DNA of 64,000 nucleotides. It comes from CAVVNP01 sp963800235 (GTDB lineage: Bacteria; Actinomycetota; Acidimicrobiia; Acidimicrobiales; Iamiaceae). The translations under genes were made by a program, and so were the position numbers. Below the pieces are notes generated by a model. It had not been told where the DNA came from. It did no database searches and saw only the letters and a program-made list of their open reading frames with translations. Every line of letters starts with the position of its first letter. Within the stretch, counting starts at the first letter, position 1. This document shows positions 41,280-49,990 of this stretch, piece by piece. Location of the stretch: contig CAWDAD010000001.1 of NCBI GenBank assembly GCA_963800235.1, positions 186,001-250,000 on the forward strand, given 5' to 3'.

Positions 41280-42326
41280 CTAGTCGCCGGCCACGCGGCC
41301 GGGCGCCGGGGTGGCCGGCCCGGCCGCCAGCAGGTCCCGCCACCGCTCCCGGTCGTGGGTCGCCGGTTCGGTCTCGTCGAGGAAGGACCGGAGGGCGGCG
41401 GTGAACCGCTGCGGATCGGCCCGGTGCGGGAAGTGCCCGGCCTCCTCGAAGATCTCCAGCCGGCTGCCGGGCAGCGCCCGGTGCGCCTTGTGGGCGTGGG
41501 CCACCGGGATGATCGGGTCGTGGGCGCCCCACACCAGCAGCGAGGGCATCTGCTCGGCCAGGTAGCTGCGGTCGAGCATGGTGACGACCTGGCCCCGCCA
41601 GTCGACCACCGACCGCAGGGTGCGGACGAAGGCCTGCCGGGCGGCCGCGTTGGGCAGGCCGGTGAGCACCCGGCGCAGGTCGTCGGCGTCGCGACCGAGG
41701 TCGAGGTGCGACCGGCGGAGCCCCTCGGCGAGCCCGGCGGCGGCGAGGTCGACGAACGGCGACCGCAGCAGGGGGAGCACGACGTCGGCCACGGGCGAGG
41801 CGGCCAGGCGGAGCAGGGGGGTGACGGAGCGGCCGACCCCGCCGCTGCCCACCAGCACCAGTCGCTCGCACCGCTCGGGGAACTGGTAGGCGAACTGGGC
41901 GGCCACCCCGCCGCCGAGGGAGTGGCCGACGACGGTGACCCGCTCGACCCCCAGGATGGTCAGCAGGTCCCGCATCCCGTTGGCGTAGGCGGCGATCGAG
42001 TAGTCGGCCCGCGGCTTGTCGGAGTGACCGTGTCCGAGCAGGTCGGGGGCGATGACGGTGTGGTCGCGAGCCAGGTCGGGCAGGACGTCGAGCCACGAGT
42101 CGGCATTGTCGCCGATGCCGTGCAGGAGCAGCAGGGCCGGGCCCGAGCCGGCGTGGATGTAGGCCCGGAGGTACCCGTGGACCGTGCGGAACCGGCGCCG
42201 CAGGTCGGGTGGCGCGACCCGCTCCGACGCGACCACCGCCCCCGGCTCGGCGTCGGTCGGATCGTCGGCGACGGTCGCCGGCTCGCCGACGGGACGGTCG
42301 ACGGTGCGCAGCCCGGCGTCGCTCAC
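41280..42326 (-). CDS. Alpha/beta-hydrolase
   Basis: A 348-residue alpha/beta-hydrolase. An acidic N-terminal extension of about 50 residues precedes RFRTVHGYLRAYIHAG. The oxyanion motif is LLLLHGIGDNADSW, the nucleophile elbow TVVGHSLGGGVAAQFA, and the acid and histidine lie in LLVWGAHDPIIPVAHA and EEAGHFPHRADP, so the triad is complete. It resembles meta-cleavage-product hydrolases and haloperoxidase-type esterases, but the substrate cannot be read. GTG 42326 has TAGCGT 8 bases upstream. It converges on the dimethylformamidase-like gene. Confidence 0.82.
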   Translation of the reverse strand: MSDAGLRTVDRPVGEPATVADDPTDAEPGAVVASERVAPPDLRRRFRTVHGYLRAYIHAGSGPALLLLHGIGDNADSWLDVLPDLARDHTVIAPDLLGHGHSDKPRADYSIAAYANGMRDLLTILGVERVTVVGHSLGGGVAAQFAYQFPERCERLVLVGSGGVGRSVTPLLRLAASPVADVVLPLLRSPFVDLAAAGLAEGLRRSHLDLGRDADDLRRVLTGLPNAAARQAFVRTLRSVVDWRGQVVTMLDRSYLAEQMPSLLVWGAHDPIIPVAHAHKAHRALPGSRLEIFEEAGHFPHRADPQRFTAALRSFLDETEPATHDRERWRDLLAAGPATPAPGRVAGD

Positions 42327-42334
42327 GACGGGAC

Positions 42335-42340
42335 ACGCTA
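42335..42340 (-). promoter_or_regulatory. -10 element TAGCGT before the alpha/beta-hydrolase
   Basis: Minus-strand TAGCGT ends 8 bases before GTG 42326. Leaderless spacing. Confidence 0.5.
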
Positions 42341-42506
42341 GGCACCCGCGGTCCCCGGAGCGAGAACGGGCGGTGGACGCCGCGCCACCGGCCGGTGTCC
42401 TGCCGCGGCGCAGGGGTGCCGGGCGCGGTCGATCGTTGCGCCGGAGGGCCCGGTTCGGCGAAGCTCTGCTGTCCAAGCGACGCCGGTTCCTCGGGGGGAG
42501 ATGCAG

Positions 42507-43334
42507 ATGCACGGACGTGGTGAGCCGCTCGAGCGGTTCCGCACCCGGAGGGCCGCCGGCGCGCTGGTGGTGGTCCTGGCGCTGGTGGTGGCCAGCCTCG
42601 GCGCCTGCGACACCGCCCCGAGCCGCACCGACCGGTCGAAGCCGATCCTCTTCCTGCACGGCTACAACCTGACCTCGACCTCCACCGACTGCGGTGGCGA
42701 CTTCGACTCGATGATCGCCTCGCTGCGTTCGCAGGGCTTCACCGGTCCGATGATCAAGGTCGGCTACTACAGCGGCGACACCCACTGCGACGTGAACCTG
42801 CACTCGGTGGCCAGCTACGGCGACCGCGACTCGTGGAAGTCGATCGCCAAGGCGCTGGCCGTCTACGTCCACGACACCTTCACCGCCCACGGCGAGGCGG
42901 TGGACATGGTCGGCTACTCGATGGGCGGCGACATCGTGCGGGGTGCCGTCTGGGGACCCATCTCCGGGGAGTCGGGCTGGTCGGCGCCGATCGACGCCGA
43001 GGACGTGCTCACCCTCGGCGCACCCCACGACGGGGCGGCCTGGTACAGCTACCTGTGCCTCTGGGGGCAGTGCCACTCGATGAGCCCGGCATCGGGTGAC
43101 ATCGCCTGGCTGAACCGGAACGGCGACCCCCAGGGCGTCCACGGCACGGACTTCACCGTGATCGGCTCCGACGGCGATGCGGTGGTGCCGGCGGACTCGG
43201 CCACCCACATGACCCTGCCCGCCACCAACAAGGTCGTGTACCCGGACATCCCCCACACCGGCGGTAGCAACTACCTGCACGACCCCCGGGTGCTGGCCCG
43301 GTCCGGCGGGGCGCTGGCCGAGCCCGGGCAGTAG
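42507..43334 (+). CDS. Secreted lipase-like lipoprotein
   Basis: About 275 residues. A twin-arginine-like basic start (RFRTRRAAG) and a hydrophobic helix lead to the lipobox SLGAC, so it should be lipid-anchored outside the membrane. The mature part is a lipase-class alpha/beta-hydrolase: KPILFLHGYNLTSTSTDC, nucleophile VDMVGYSMGGDIVRGA, and ending near PDIPHTGGSNYLHDP with the histidine. Paired cysteines could form disulfides. Of two ATGs (42501 and 42507), the second is 6 bases from the GGGGAG Shine-Dalgarno and is preferred. Confidence 0.78.
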   Translation: MHGRGEPLERFRTRRAAGALVVVLALVVASLGACDTAPSRTDRSKPILFLHGYNLTSTSTDCGGDFDSMIASLRSQGFTGPMIKVGYYSGDTHCDVNLHSVASYGDRDSWKSIAKALAVYVHDTFTAHGEAVDMVGYSMGGDIVRGAVWGPISGESGWSAPIDAEDVLTLGAPHDGAAWYSYLCLWGQCHSMSPASGDIAWLNRNGDPQGVHGTDFTVIGSDGDAVVPADSATHMTLPATNKVVYPDIPHTGGSNYLHDPRVLARSGGALAEPGQ

Positions 43335-43363
43335 CCGCAACCGGACGCCGTCGCCTCGGCCGG

Positions 43364-43369
43364 TAGCGT
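43364..43369 (+). promoter_or_regulatory. -10 element TAGCGT before the SRAP gene
   Basis: TAGCGT lies 8 bases before ATG 43378. No Shine-Dalgarno is present. Confidence 0.5.
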
Positions 43370-43377
43370 CGGCGGCC

Positions 43378-44136
43378 ATGTGCGGCCGCTTCGTCTCGGC
43401 GTCGCCGCCCGACGAGGTGGCCCGGTTCTTCGACGCCGACCTGTCGGAGGCGGTGGTGGAGGAGCCGAGCTGGAACGTGGCACCGACCGACGACGCCAAC
43501 GTGGTGGTCGAGGTCGGCGACCGCCGGGTGGTCGCCGCCTTCCACTGGGGCCTGGTCCCGTTCTGGGCCAAGGACCCCTCGGTGGGGGGCCGCATGATCA
43601 ACGCCCGGGCCGACGGGCTGGCCGACTCCAACGCCTACCGGCACGCCTTCGAGCGCCGACGGTGCCTGGTCCCCGCCGACGGCTTCTACGAGTGGCAGGT
43701 GGTCGAGGACCAGAAGCGCAAGCAGCCGTGGTTCATCCACGGCCCCGCTGGCGAGCTGTTCGCCATCGCCGGGCTGTGGGAGCGCTGGCGCGATCCGAAC
43801 GCGCCGGGCCCGTCGACCGGGTCGGCGGACGGCACCGGTGCCGAGGGCGGCTGGTTGCGCTCGTTCACCATCATCACGACCGACGCCAACCCCCGGCTCG
43901 AGGCCGTGCACGACCGCATGCCGGTCCTGCTGCCGCGGTCGGCCTGGGGCCGCTGGCTCGACCCCGACGAGCACGACGTGGCCGCCCTGGCCGAGCTGCT
44001 GGTGGCCGCCCCCGTCGACGCCGTCGACCTGCACCCGGTCGGCCCCGAGGTGGGCAACGTCCGCAACCGGGGTCCGGAGCTGGTCGAGCCGGTCGAGGCC
44101 GGACCGCCGCCCAGCCTCTTCGACGACCCGGCATGA
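43378..44136 (+). CDS. SRAP-domain protein (YedK/HMCES type), abasic-site DNA-protein crosslinker
   Basis: A 252-residue SOS-response-associated peptidase family protein. Cys2 is exposed at the N-terminus (MCGRFVSASPP) as the crosslinking nucleophile. The active-site Asn lies in WNVAPTDDANVVVE, GRMINARADGLADSNAYRHA and CLVPADGFYEWQV follow, and the histidine is in LEAVHDRMPVLLP. Such proteins shield abasic sites in single-stranded DNA by forming a thiazolidine link. An insert rich in Gly/Ser/Thr near residues 141-158 looks disordered. It overlaps the DUF2079 gene by 4 bases. Confidence 0.9.
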   Translation: MCGRFVSASPPDEVARFFDADLSEAVVEEPSWNVAPTDDANVVVEVGDRRVVAAFHWGLVPFWAKDPSVGGRMINARADGLADSNAYRHAFERRRCLVPADGFYEWQVVEDQKRKQPWFIHGPAGELFAIAGLWERWRDPNAPGPSTGSADGTGAEGGWLRSFTIITTDANPRLEAVHDRMPVLLPRSAWGRWLDPDEHDVAALAELLVAAPVDAVDLHPVGPEVGNVRNRGPELVEPVEAGPPPSLFDDPA

Positions 44137-45695
44137 CCCCCCGGTCGTCGAGCGCCAGGGGCCCGCGCGCCGCCGCCGATGCGGTGACCGCCAGCCGCCA
44201 GAGCCTGCGCCGCCGTCTCGACCGGTTCTCCTTGCGCCTGCAGGCGCGGGTGGACGCCGACTGGTCGGACCGGGTGCTGCCGTGGGTGGCGGCGGCCGTG
44301 CTGTTCGCCCTGCTGGCGGGGCTCTCGGTCGCCAGCGAGCAGGCACTGCACGGCGGCGACGGCATCGGGGTGTGGCTGCAGACCGGGTGGCTGATCCGCC
44401 ACGGCCTGTCACCGGTCTCGACCATCTCCGGCACCGACCCGATCAGCAGCCAGTGGGCCTTCGTCGCCTGGCCGGCCATGCTCGGCACCAACGCGGTGCG
44501 GGCGCCGGTCGACCTGGCGGTGCTGCAGTCGGCGGCGCTGGCCTGCGCGGTCATCCCGCTGTGGCGGTTGGCCCGGGAGGTGGCGCACCTGCGGATCGGC
44601 GTGACCGCGGCGGTGGTGGTCGCCTACGGCCTGGCCCCGTCGGTGCAGGCCACCAACCTCTCGATCCTGCACCCCGAGGTCGTCGCCGTCCCCGCCCTGC
44701 TCACCGCCTTCCTCAGCTACCGCCGGGGCCAGCCCATCGGCTGCGCGATCTCGATCGCGGTGGCCCTCGCCTGCCGGGCCGACGTGGGGCTGGTGGTGGC
44801 GACCCTCGGCGTGCTGATGCTGGTCGAGGGCCGCCGCCGGTGGGGCCTCTGCACCCTGGCGGTCGGCCTGGCGTGGACGGCGGCCGCCCTGATCGTGCTC
44901 CACCCCCAGATCCCGACCGGGCCGCTCAACCCGGCCCAGGCCGCCTCGGCCAGCGGCTTCGCCCCCCTCGCCGCCCTCCGGGAGGTCGTCACCGACCCCG
45001 GACAGCTCCTGGCCGACCTCTTCGCCAAGGACAGCATCGACGTGCTGGTGGCGGTCTTCGGCGGTCTGCTGTTCCTGCCCCTCGTGGCCCCGCGCTTCTT
45101 GATGCCGGCCGTCCCGTCGCTCGTGCTGGGCCTGGCCGGGGAGCACGCCATCAAGCGGGTGGCCGGCCCGAGCGCCACCATCGACGTGGCCAGCCCCGAC
45201 CGGGTGGTGCTGGCCCTGGCCTTCGTCTTCATCGCCGGCCTGGTGGCGCTGGAGCGGATCGGCAAGCGCAGCGTGACCCGCGTCAACGTCGACCACCGGC
45301 TGGTCGCGGCCATGCTCCTGGCCGCGCTGTTCCTGTTCACCCAGGACGCGGCCAGCTCGCCCTACGAGCGCCCCTGGAGCTGGGGCACCAAGAGCGCGGT
45401 GGACCAGGCACGCGAGGACGCCGCCGACCAGATCGGCGCCCGGTCGGTGGCGGCCTCACCGCAGCTGCTGCCCCTGGTGGCCGAGCGCCGGCTGGTGCGC
45501 AGCCTCCCGATCCAGCCCTCGTCGCTGACCACCCGGATCGGCAGCGACCTCCACGCCGTGCTGCTCGACACCAACGACAAGTCGGTGGCCGGCGGCTGGA
45601 CCAGCCAGACCCGCTCGGCGGCCCTGGCCCGGCTGCGGGGCGAGGGGTTCGTGGTCGTCTACGGCGACCAGGGCGTGTTCGCGCTCGTCCGCTGA
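44133..45695 (+). CDS. DUF2079 polytopic membrane protein
   Basis: A 520-residue membrane protein with about ten to twelve helices and a soluble C-terminal part, matching DUF2079. Landmarks are WLQTGWLIRHGLSPVSTISG, SILHPEVVAVPALLTAFLSY and CRADVGLVVATLGVLMLVEG. The family resembles GT-C glycosyltransferases in topology, including an aspartate after the first helices, but activity has not been shown. Its ATG overlaps the SRAP stop, though a functional tie to DNA repair is not obvious. The C-terminal 110 residues (after YERPWSWGTKSAVDQ) have mixed alpha/beta character. Confidence 0.75.
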   Translation: MTPRSSSARGPRAAADAVTASRQSLRRRLDRFSLRLQARVDADWSDRVLPWVAAAVLFALLAGLSVASEQALHGGDGIGVWLQTGWLIRHGLSPVSTISGTDPISSQWAFVAWPAMLGTNAVRAPVDLAVLQSAALACAVIPLWRLAREVAHLRIGVTAAVVVAYGLAPSVQATNLSILHPEVVAVPALLTAFLSYRRGQPIGCAISIAVALACRADVGLVVATLGVLMLVEGRRRWGLCTLAVGLAWTAAALIVLHPQIPTGPLNPAQAASASGFAPLAALREVVTDPGQLLADLFAKDSIDVLVAVFGGLLFLPLVAPRFLMPAVPSLVLGLAGEHAIKRVAGPSATIDVASPDRVVLALAFVFIAGLVALERIGKRSVTRVNVDHRLVAAMLLAALFLFTQDAASSPYERPWSWGTKSAVDQAREDAADQIGARSVAASPQLLPLVAERRLVRSLPIQPSSLTTRIGSDLHAVLLDTNDKSVAGGWTSQTRSAALARLRGEGFVVVYGDQGVFALVR

Positions 45696-45704
45696 GGCGA
45701 CGAG

Positions 45705-45717
45705 GCCGTCCGACGGC
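45705..45717. terminator. Short hairpin between convergent stops
   Basis: gccgtc-c-gacggc lies between the DUF2079 stop (45695) and the HIT-protein stop (45720). No T tract is present. It is a possible shared terminator only. Confidence 0.3.
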
Positions 45718-45719
45718 GC

Positions 45720-46142
45720 CTAGCCGGCGGTCTCGGGGTGACCGGCCTCGCGAAGGGCGGTGCGGAGCTGCTCGGCGGCCCGGTCGAGGTCGGCGGGGTC
45801 GGGGTCGTGGTCGGCGTTGGCGAAGTTCAGCTGCGACAGGTCGTGGAAGGGGACCAGGTGGAGGTGGGTGTGGGGCACCTCCTCGCCCACCACCAGCACC
45901 GCCACCTTCACGGGTCGGAAGGTGTCCTGCTGGGCCCGGCCGATCTTCTGGGCGACCTGCACCAGGTGGGCGGCCAGGTCGGGGTCGAGGTCGATCCAGT
46001 GGTCGACCTCCTCGATCGGCACCACCAGGACGTGGCCGGGCGCCAGCGGGGCGATGGTGAGGAAGGCCACGCACCGGTCGTCGCGCCATACGAACCGGCC
46101 CGGGATCTCGCCCTCGATGATGCGGGAGAACAGGGTCGCCAT
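45720..46142 (-). CDS. HIT-family nucleotide-binding protein
   Basis: A 140-residue histidine-triad protein. It starts MATLFSRIIEGEIPGRFVWR, as in HinT-like proteins, has APLAPGHVLVVPIEEVDHW, and carries the triad VPHTHLHLVPFHDLSQL. HIT hydrolases cleave AMP-linked substrates such as adenosine phosphoramidates. ATG 46142 lies 8 bases from TACGAT and only 24 bases from the divergent pgsA start, so both genes are fired from overlapping promoters. Confidence 0.9.
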   Translation of the reverse strand: MATLFSRIIEGEIPGRFVWRDDRCVAFLTIAPLAPGHVLVVPIEEVDHWIDLDPDLAAHLVQVAQKIGRAQQDTFRPVKVAVLVVGEEVPHTHLHLVPFHDLSQLNFANADHDPDPADLDRAAEQLRTALREAGHPETAG

Positions 46143-46150
46143 GGCGCCGG

Positions 46151-46160
46151 ATCGTAGGCT
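46151..46160. promoter_or_regulatory. Overlapping divergent leaderless -10 elements (HIT gene and pgsA)
   Basis: In atcgtaggct the minus strand reads TACGAT (46156-46151), 8 bases from the HIT ATG. The plus strand reads TAGGCT (46155-46160), 6 bases from the pgsA ATG at 46167. The two hexamers share the TA at 46155-46156. Confidence 0.6.
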
Positions 46161-46166
46161 GTCGCC

Positions 46167-46889
46167 ATGGAAGGGCCGGGGGAGCGCCCGCCGCGAAACG
46201 TCCCGCGCCGTTCGGCGGTCCAAGGCGGCATGGAGTCGTCCCCCACCGTCGACGCGGTCGTCCTGCCCGACGCCGACCGGCACGAAGGGGCCCAGCAGGA
46301 CACCAGCGCCATCCTGACGGTGCCGAACGTCATCACCGTCGTGCGGCTCTGCTGCTTGCCGATCTTCCTCTACCTGCTCTTCGGGCGGGAGAACCGGGCC
46401 GCCGCCGGCTGGTTGCTCGCCGCCCTCGGTGCCACCGACTTCGTGGACGGCTACCTGGCCCGCCACCTCGGCCAGGTCTCCGACGTCGGCAAGATCCTCG
46501 ACCCCCTGGCCGATCGCCTGCTGTTCTTCGTGGGGGTCACCGGCATCGTCATCGACGGGAGCTGCCCGCTCTGGGTGGCCGCCGCGGTGCTGGCCCGCGA
46601 AGTCCTGGTGGCCGGCGCCACCCTCGGCCTGGCCGCCGCCGGCGCCAAGCGCATCGACGTGACCTGGTTCGGCAAGGCCGGCACCTTCGCGCTGATGTTC
46701 GCCTTCCCGTTCTTCCTGGCGTCGCGCAGCACGCTCGGGTGGGGCAAGGCCTTCGGCGCCGAGCTCGCCTGGGGCTTCGCCGTCCCGGGGCTCGTGCTGA
46801 GCTACGTGTCGCTGGTGCTGTACGTCCCGCTCGGGCTGCAGGCCCTCCGCGAGGGCCGGGCCGCCCGCCTCGGCAACCAGGCCGCCTGA
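46167..46889 (+). CDS. pgsA: CDP-alcohol phosphatidyltransferase (PgsA-type)
   Basis: A 240-residue membrane enzyme with the full CDP-alcohol phosphotransferase signature. TDFVDGYLARHLGQ and VSDVGKILDPLADR together give the DxxDGxxAR...GxxxDxxxD pattern. The start of the conserved part is LTVPNVITVVRLCCLPIFLYL. It would make phosphatidylglycerophosphate from CDP-diacylglycerol and glycerol-3-phosphate. A polar N-terminal extension of about 47 residues precedes it; an internal ATG after it (VQGGMESS) is possible. M. tuberculosis has a pgsA paralogue at the same place, upstream of gcvH-garA. Confidence 0.88.
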   Translation: MEGPGERPPRNVPRRSAVQGGMESSPTVDAVVLPDADRHEGAQQDTSAILTVPNVITVVRLCCLPIFLYLLFGRENRAAAGWLLAALGATDFVDGYLARHLGQVSDVGKILDPLADRLLFFVGVTGIVIDGSCPLWVAAAVLAREVLVAGATLGLAAAGAKRIDVTWFGKAGTFALMFAFPFFLASRSTLGWGKAFGAELAWGFAVPGLVLSYVSLVLYVPLGLQALREGRAARLGNQAA

Positions 46890-46978
46890 CGCCCCGCCCG
46901 CCGCCACCGCGGCGCCCGGACGACGAGATCACCCGATCGGGGCACCGCTCCACCGACGGAGGACTCCAGGAGCGGGGC

Positions 46979-46984
46979 TAGGTT
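46979..46984 (+). promoter_or_regulatory. -10 element TAGGTT before the sugar nucleotidyltransferase
   Basis: TAGGTT lies 7 bases before ATG 46992. Leaderless spacing. Confidence 0.55.
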
Positions 46985-46991
46985 CGCCGGG

Positions 46992-49479
46992 ATGAAGGCC
47001 GTGATCATGGCGGGCGGTGAGGGGACCCGTCTCCGCCCGCTCACCTCCAACGCACCCAAGCCGCTGCTCCCCCTCGCCAACCGGCCGATGATGGAGCACA
47101 TCGTGCGCCTGCTGCACGAGCACGGCTTCGACGACATCGTCGTGACCGTCGCCTTCATGGCCAACTCCATCCGCACCTACTTCGGCGACGGCTCCGAGTT
47201 CGGCGTGCGGATGGTCTACGCCACCGAGGAGGAGCCGCTCGGCACCGCCGGATCGGTCGGCAACGCCAAGGACGAGCTCGACGAGCGCTTCCTCGTGATC
47301 TCCGGCGACGTGCTCACCGACATCGACCTCGGCCGGGTCGTCGACTTCCACGACCAGCGCGGGGCCATGGCCACGATCGGCCTGGTGGCGGTCGACAACC
47401 CGCTCGAGTTCGGCATCGTCATCACCCGCGAGGACGGCTCCATCGAGCGGTTCCTCGAGAAGCCGACCTGGGGCCAGGTGTTCAGCGACACCATCAACAC
47501 CGGCATCTTCGTGCTCGAGCCGGAGATCTTCGACTACATCGAGGGGGGCCGACCGGTCGACTTCTCCAGCGAGGTGTTCCCCGCCCTGCTCCGCGACCAG
47601 AAGCCGCTCTACGGCTGCGTGGCCGACGGCTACTGGGAGGACGTCGGCACCCTCGAGGCGTACATGCGGCGCCCACAAGGACGTGCTCGACGGGAAGGTC
47701 CGCGTCGACGTGCCGGGGTTCCAGCTGAGCGAGCGGGTCTGGCTGGGGGAGGGCGCGGAGGTCCACCCGGACGCCGAGATCAGCGGGGCGGCGGTGATCG
47801 GGGCCAACGCCCGGGTCGACGCCGGCGCCCACATCGGCGAGTACTCGGTGCTCGGCACCAACGTCCGGGTGCGCGCCGGCGCCCACCTCGAGCGGGCGGT
47901 GCTGCACGACAACGCCTACGTCGGCGAGAACGTGGCCCTGCGGGGCACCATCGTCGGACGGTCGAGCGACCTCCGGCGGGGCGCACGCTGCGAGGAGGGG
48001 GTGGTGCTCGGCGACGAGTGCTTCGTCGGCGAGGACGCCCGGATCGCCAGCGGGGTCAAGGTGTACCCGTTCAAGACCGTCGAGGCCGGCGCCATCGTCA
48101 ACTCCTCGATCGTGTGGGAGTCGCGCGGCGCCCGCAGCCTGTTCGGCCGCCACGGGGTGGCCGGCATCGCCAACGTCGACATCACCCCCGAGCTGGCCGC
48201 CCGGCTGGCCATGGCCTGGGCGAGCTCCCTGGCCAAGGACGCCACCGTCGTCACCTCCCGGGACTCGAGCCGGGCCAGCCGCATGCTCAAGCGGGCGGTC
48301 ATGGCGGGCCTGAACGCCTCGGGGGTCAACGTGCTCGACCTCGAGGTGGCCTCGGTGCCCGTCACCCGGTTCGCGGTGCGCCAGCCGATGGCCGCCGGGG
48401 GGATGTCGGTGCGCCTGGTCGAGGGCGACTCGCAGTCGGTGATCATGCGCTTCTTCGACGAGAACGGCCTCGACGTCACCGAGACCACCCAGCGCAAGAT
48501 CGAGCGGCTCTTCAACCGCGAGGACTTCCGACGGGTCTTCGCCTCGGAGATCGGCGACATCGCCTACCCGCCCCGGGCCCTCGAGCAGTACACCGCCGCC
48601 CTCGAGGAGAGCGTCGACGCCGCCGCCATCCGCGACGCCTCCTTCAAGCTGGTCGTCGACTACGGCTACGGCTCGACGTCGTTCCTCATGCCGAACGTGC
48701 TGGCCAAGCTGGGCGCCGACGTGCTCGGGGTCAACCCGTTCGCGGCGACCGGCGGCGTGGTCGACTTCGACCGGACGCTGCACGCCGAGCGGGTGGCGGA
48801 CCTGGTCACCGCGTCCGGCGCCCACCTCGGCGCGGTGATCGACCCCGACGGCGAGCACCTCACCCTGATCGACGACGACGGCCACGTGCTCGACGACACC
48901 ACCGCCCTGCTGGCCATGGTGTCGCTCGTCTCGGCGGGGATGGAGGGCTCGGAGATCGCCGTGCCGGTCTCCACCACCTCGGCGGTCGAGGCCCTCGCCG
49001 AGGCCCACGGGGCGAAGGTCCGGTACACCAAGCTGTCGACCTCGGCGCTGATGGAGGCGGCCAGCCAGCCCGCGGTCGGCTTCGCCGCCGGAGGCGACGG
49101 GGGCTACATCGTGCCCCGGTTCCTGCCCTCGTTCGACGCGGTGGCGGCGCTGGTGTCGCTCCTCGAGGTCCTCGCCACCCGCGGCACCCGCCTGTCGAAG
49201 GTGGTGGCCGAGGTCCCCGAGATCCACCTGGTGCGCGAGTCCGTCGTCACCCCGTGGGAGCAGAAGGGGCTCGTCATGCGCACCCTGGTCGAGCGCAACC
49301 AGGGCCGCCGCCTCGAGCTGGTCGACGGGGTGAAGGTGCACCACGAGGACGGATGGGCGCTGGCCCTGCCCGACCCCGACGAGCAGCTCACCCACATCTG
49401 GGCCGAGGCCGACACCGACGCGGCCGCCCGGCGCCTCGCCGAGGAGTACGCCCGCCGCATCCGCGCCCTCATGGCCTGA
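46992..49479 (+). CDS. Sugar-1-phosphate nucleotidyltransferase fused to a degenerate phosphohexomutase-like domain, one frameshift
   Basis: About 828 residues in three parts. The first is a nucleotidyltransferase (MKAVIMAGGEGTRLRPLTS, NAPKPLLPLANRPMMEHIV, ISGDVLTDIDL, FLEKPTWG). The second is left-handed beta-helix hexapeptide repeats (AEISGAAVIGANARVDAG to about residue 370). The third is a phosphohexomutase-like region. The frame breaks at 47670 (atgcggcgcccac): dropping one C turns EAYMRRPQG into EAYMRAHKDVLDG and joins both frames. In the mutase part the catalytic TASHNP serine loop is absent (MAAGGMSVRLVEGDSQS instead), and the metal loop reads IDPDGEHL, so mutase activity is doubtful. 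It probably makes GDP-mannose or a related nucleotide sugar. Confidence 0.82.
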
Positions 49480-49589
49480 ACGACCCCGCCCTCGACCTCG
49501 ACCTCACCTTCGGGGTCGGCCGGGCCGGCTGGCGGAGCGACGCCGCCCGTGGCCCTGGTTCGCCGACGGGGCACCAGCCGCCGATGGGA

Positions 49590-49595
49590 TAGCGT
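49590..49595 (+). promoter_or_regulatory. -10 element TAGCGT before gcvH
   Basis: TAGCGT lies 9 bases before ATG 49605. No Shine-Dalgarno. It starts the gcvH-FHA-MerR run. Confidence 0.5.
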
Positions 49596-49604
49596 CCCTG
49601 CGCG

Positions 49605-49985
49605 ATGAACGTCCCCGACGACCTGCGCTACTCCTCTGACCACGAGTGGGTGCGCATCGAGGACGGGCGGCTCCGCATCGGGATCACCGACTACGCCCAG
49701 GACGCGCTCGGCGACGTGGTGTTCGTGCAGGCGCCCGAGGTGGGCGCCGCGGTCGACGCCGGCGCCGAGCTGGGCGAGATCGAGTCCACCAAGTCGGTGT
49801 CCGAGGTCTACGCGCCGGTCGCCGGCACGGTGGTCGAGGTCAACGCCGACCTGGCCGACGCGCCCGAGCGGCTGAACGAGGACCCCTACGGCGAGGGGTG
49901 GATCTGCGTGATCGAGCCGGCCGACGACGCGGCGGTCGAGGCCCTCCTCGACGCGGCGCGCTATCGAGACCTGGTCGACGGCTGA
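49605..49985 (+). CDS. gcvH: Glycine cleavage system H protein
   Basis: The lipoyl-carrying H protein shuttles the aminomethyl group between the P, T and L proteins. The 126-residue sequence has the family start DLRYSSDHEWVRIEDGRLRI, GITDYAQDALGDVVFVQAPE, and lipoyl Lys63 in GEIESTKSVSEVYAPV, ending with NEDPYGEGWICVIEP. Length is normal. gcvT and gcvP lie 5.5 and 10 kb away; gcvP alone is behind a glycine riboswitch. In mycobacteria gcvH, garA and the FtsR-type MerR gene are adjacent in this order. Confidence 0.96.
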   Translation: MNVPDDLRYSSDHEWVRIEDGRLRIGITDYAQDALGDVVFVQAPEVGAAVDAGAELGEIESTKSVSEVYAPVAGTVVEVNADLADAPERLNEDPYGEGWICVIEPADDAAVEALLDAARYRDLVDG

Positions 49986-49990
49986 GCTCG

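Noticed and set aside
3703..47670. Programmed ribosomal frameshifting as explanation for the broken housekeeping genes
   Set aside because: The sites share no slippery heptamer or downstream structure I can see, differ in direction (insertions and deletions), and lie in genes not known to use recoding.
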